A stretch of 64,000 bases of DNA, from assembly GCA_022072445.1 (NCBI GenBank), contig JAJVHV010000012.1:16897-80896 (forward strand). Direction: 5' to 3'. Origin of the DNA: Phycisphaerae bacterium. Lineage in GTDB: Bacteria > Planctomycetota > Phycisphaerae > UBA1845 > Fen-1342. Of this stretch, positions 62,561-64,000 are shown piece after piece (position 1 is the first letter of the stretch; every line of letters starts with the position of its first letter). The position numbers were made by a program, and so were the translations under genes. The notes under the pieces are model-generated. The model ran no database searches, was not told where the DNA came from, and saw nothing but the letters and a program-made list of their open reading frames with translations.

Positions 62561-64000
62561 TCAACACGGGTTGCCGCTGAGGGCCGCGACAAACGGGTCG
62601 ATGTCGAAGCCGTTCACCGAACCGTCGTTGTTTACGTCGCCGGCGCACGGGGCGCAGGGCGAACCCGAGCCCGACAGCAATCCGACGAACGGATCGATGT
62701 CGAAGCCGTTCACCGAGCCGTCGCAGTTGGCGTCGCACGGAACGCACGTGACGCCTTCGCACTCGGTGCCAGTGACGGTGATCGTGCCGCTCGGCAGCGT
62801 GCCGCTGGCGCCGAACGTCCAGTTAGCCTCGTTGTTGATCGCGTCGAGCCAGTCGGTCTTGGTGCCGCTGCTCAGCACGCCCGTGTTGAAGCCCATGAAA
62901 TTCTCGCCGCTCACGTTGCGCGTGAACGTCACGGCGGTGTCGCCGGCAACGGACAGGCCGGGTGAGACGTCGCCTTCATTGCTGTTGGTCGCGGGCTCGA
63001 ACGCGCCCGTGTCGTCCAGCACGAAGATGTGATTGCTGACGTTCAGCAGCGGGTTGCTCGCCGGTCCCTGAATGATGTAGATCTGGTCGCCGCTCTGGCT
63101 GAGCGCGACGGGTCCAAACGAGCCGCTGGTCGTGTCGACGATCAGGCCGGAGCTGGTCCAGGTGTAATCGGCCGAGGTGTCCGTGCTGCTGATGATCGTG
63201 CCCTTCGGGACGTTCGCGTGCGCCGACCACTTCAGCAGGCTCTCGTTGCCGTCGCCGTCGCCGGCGTCCGGGCTGCGATACTGCGTGCCGGTCCAGCCGT
63301 TGTCGGTGAAGAGCAGCACGGTGCCAGTGGGCAGATCGCCGAGCGCCACCATCGTGAAGATGTCGTTCGGGCTGCCGTTGTCGACCCAGCCGATCAGCGC
63401 CACGCAACCGGGGTCAATCGTGGTCTGGCTGACGACGGTGATCGTCGCCGCCGCGCTGGTGTCGGTGCCGCAGTTGTTGGTGACGACGCAGTCGTACGCG
63501 CCGGCATCGCCCGACTGCACGGTGGGCAGATTCAGCGTGGCGCTGGTCTCCCCGCCGATGTCCGACCCGTCCTTGCGCCACTGATAGCCGAGCGGCTCAT
63601 CGCCGGTGGCCGTCACGCTGAGCATCACGCCGCCGCCGTCGCCGACCGTCTTGCCGACTGGGTCGCCAGTCACGTTTGGCGCCGCGCCTGAGGAGAGCAC
63701 CGCCGCCGCGCTGGTGTCATTGCCGCAGTCGTTCGTCACGACGCAGTCGTAGCTGCCCGCGTCGCCGCCGCTGTACGACGCGATCGTCAGCGTGTCGCTC
63801 GTCTCGCCGCCCAGATCGTTCGTGTCCTTGCGCCACTGATAGCTCAGCGGCGCCGAGCCCGACGCGCTGACCGTCAGGATGATCGTGTCGCCCGGGCAAG
63901 CCGTCTGGCCGATCGGATCAACCAGCACCGTCGGCGGCGTGCACTCATCGTCGACCGTGATCGTCGTGCCGCACGCCATTGTGCCGCTGGCGCCAAACGT
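62561..64000 (-). CDS. Secreted Ig-like/dockerin-like protein, 5' end outside the window
   Basis: The frame is open to the right edge, so only about 479 codons are seen. It contains two Ig-like domains with Cys pairs and the repeated phrase QWRKDxxDxGGETSxTLxx, then a domain beginning ALIGWVDNGSPNDIFTMVAL (lamin-tail or CBM-like). The C-terminus has two dockerin-like repeats, GSVNGFDIDPFVGLLSG and GSVNGFDIDPFVAALSG, like those of the M28 peptidase. A 7-residue stretch at the edge (TFGASGT) repeats one found later in the protein. The product is secreted or surface-exposed; function unknown. Confidence 0.85.
   Translation of the reverse strand, partial: TFGASGTMACGTTITVDDECTPPTVLVDPIGQTACPGDTIILTVSASGSAPLSYQWRKDTNDLGGETSDTLTIASYSGGDAGSYDCVVTNDCGNDTSAAAVLSSGAAPNVTGDPVGKTVGDGGGVMLSVTATGDEPLGYQWRKDGSDIGGETSATLNLPTVQSGDAGAYDCVVTNNCGTDTSAAATITVVSQTTIDPGCVALIGWVDNGSPNDIFTMVALGDLPTGTVLLFTDNGWTGTQYRSPDAGDGDGNESLLKWSAHANVPKGTIISSTDTSADYTWTSSGLIVDTTSGSFGPVALSQSGDQIYIIQGPASNPLLNVSNHIFVLDDTGAFEPATNSNEGDVSPGLSVAGDTAVTFTRNVSGENFMGFNTGVLSSGTKTDWLDAINNEANWTFGASGTLPSGTITVTGTECEGVTCVPCDANCDGSVNGFDIDPFVGLLSGSGSPCAPCAGDVNNDGSVNGFDIDPFVAALSGNPC

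Overview
The window is GC-rich, densely coded bacterial chromosome, most likely from a member of the Planctomycetota, perhaps Phycisphaerae-like. The evidence is indirect but consistent. There is an N-terminal LEPR-XLL sorting motif (LEPRILLSA) on a giant RTX protein, a prepilin-like H-X9-DG protein, a PEP-CTERM protein, paired dockerin-like NGFD(V/I)DxFV modules at the C-termini of secreted proteins, tiny lipoproteins of a type I associate with this phylum, and multiheme cytochromes. No 16S rRNA, tRNA or plasmid/phage gene is visible, so the taxonomy is inference.

Layout. 1-574 is a tandem-repeat region in front of rplU (575-889). 0.9-5.0 kb carries a small secreted protein, a DUF362 protein and a membrane glycosyltransferase. 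5.08-5.71 kb is a 68/69-bp tandem array closed by a 33-bp perfect inverted repeat. coaX and obgE follow on the minus strand, then an H-X9-DG pseudopilin-like gene, htpX, a secreted M28 peptidase with dockerin-like repeats, a methyltransferase, a GbsR/MarR regulator and an AMP-binding enzyme. 14.3-17.6 kb is a two-gene multiheme cytochrome operon (8 plus 7 haem sites, the first fused to an NHL-type propeller). 17.7-22.6 kb is a 1608-aa LEPR-XLL/RTX protein with six nearly identical 75-aa repeats. 22.8-37 kb holds secreted and lipoprotein genes (two tiny lipoproteins, a PhnD-like binding protein, an M3 oligopeptidase, an LsrB/RhaS-like sugar-binding protein, NUDIX, SEC-C and Fe-S cluster proteins, a transglutaminase-like membrane protein, a PEP-CTERM protein). 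37.2-41.6 kb is a divergent GH116 glycosidase/esterase pair, followed by a 1.2-kilo-residue beta-helix protein with visibly lower GC. 45.4-51.1 kb has serA, an unresolved secreted protein, an exo/endonuclease-phosphatase family lipoprotein, a GNAT acetyltransferase, a coiled-coil secreted protein and miaA. 51.2-60.7 kb is a DNA-repair block: addB-addA (ATGA overlap) and a uvrD/pcrA helicase, separated by a 151-bp palindromic element. The window closes with an MBL/beta-CASP hydrolase and the 3' part of a secreted Ig-like/dockerin-like protein.

How parts fit together. AddAB and UvrD form a repair cluster. The tiny lipoprotein and PhnD-like gene are translationally coupled. The two cytochromes look like one periplasmic electron-transfer module. 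The GH116 enzyme and the esterase look like a small glycan-degradation locus. At the DNA level, two features recur. Several genes have a TANNNT hexamer placed exactly 6-7 bases before an ATG that has no Shine-Dalgarno sequence, which suggests leaderless transcripts. Several intergenic spaces contain REP-like hairpins with a shared CCGAAC.../...GGTTCGG flank. I see no CRISPR array, defence island or biosynthetic cluster; the most unusual material is the repeat/palindrome content and the 75-aa repeat protein.
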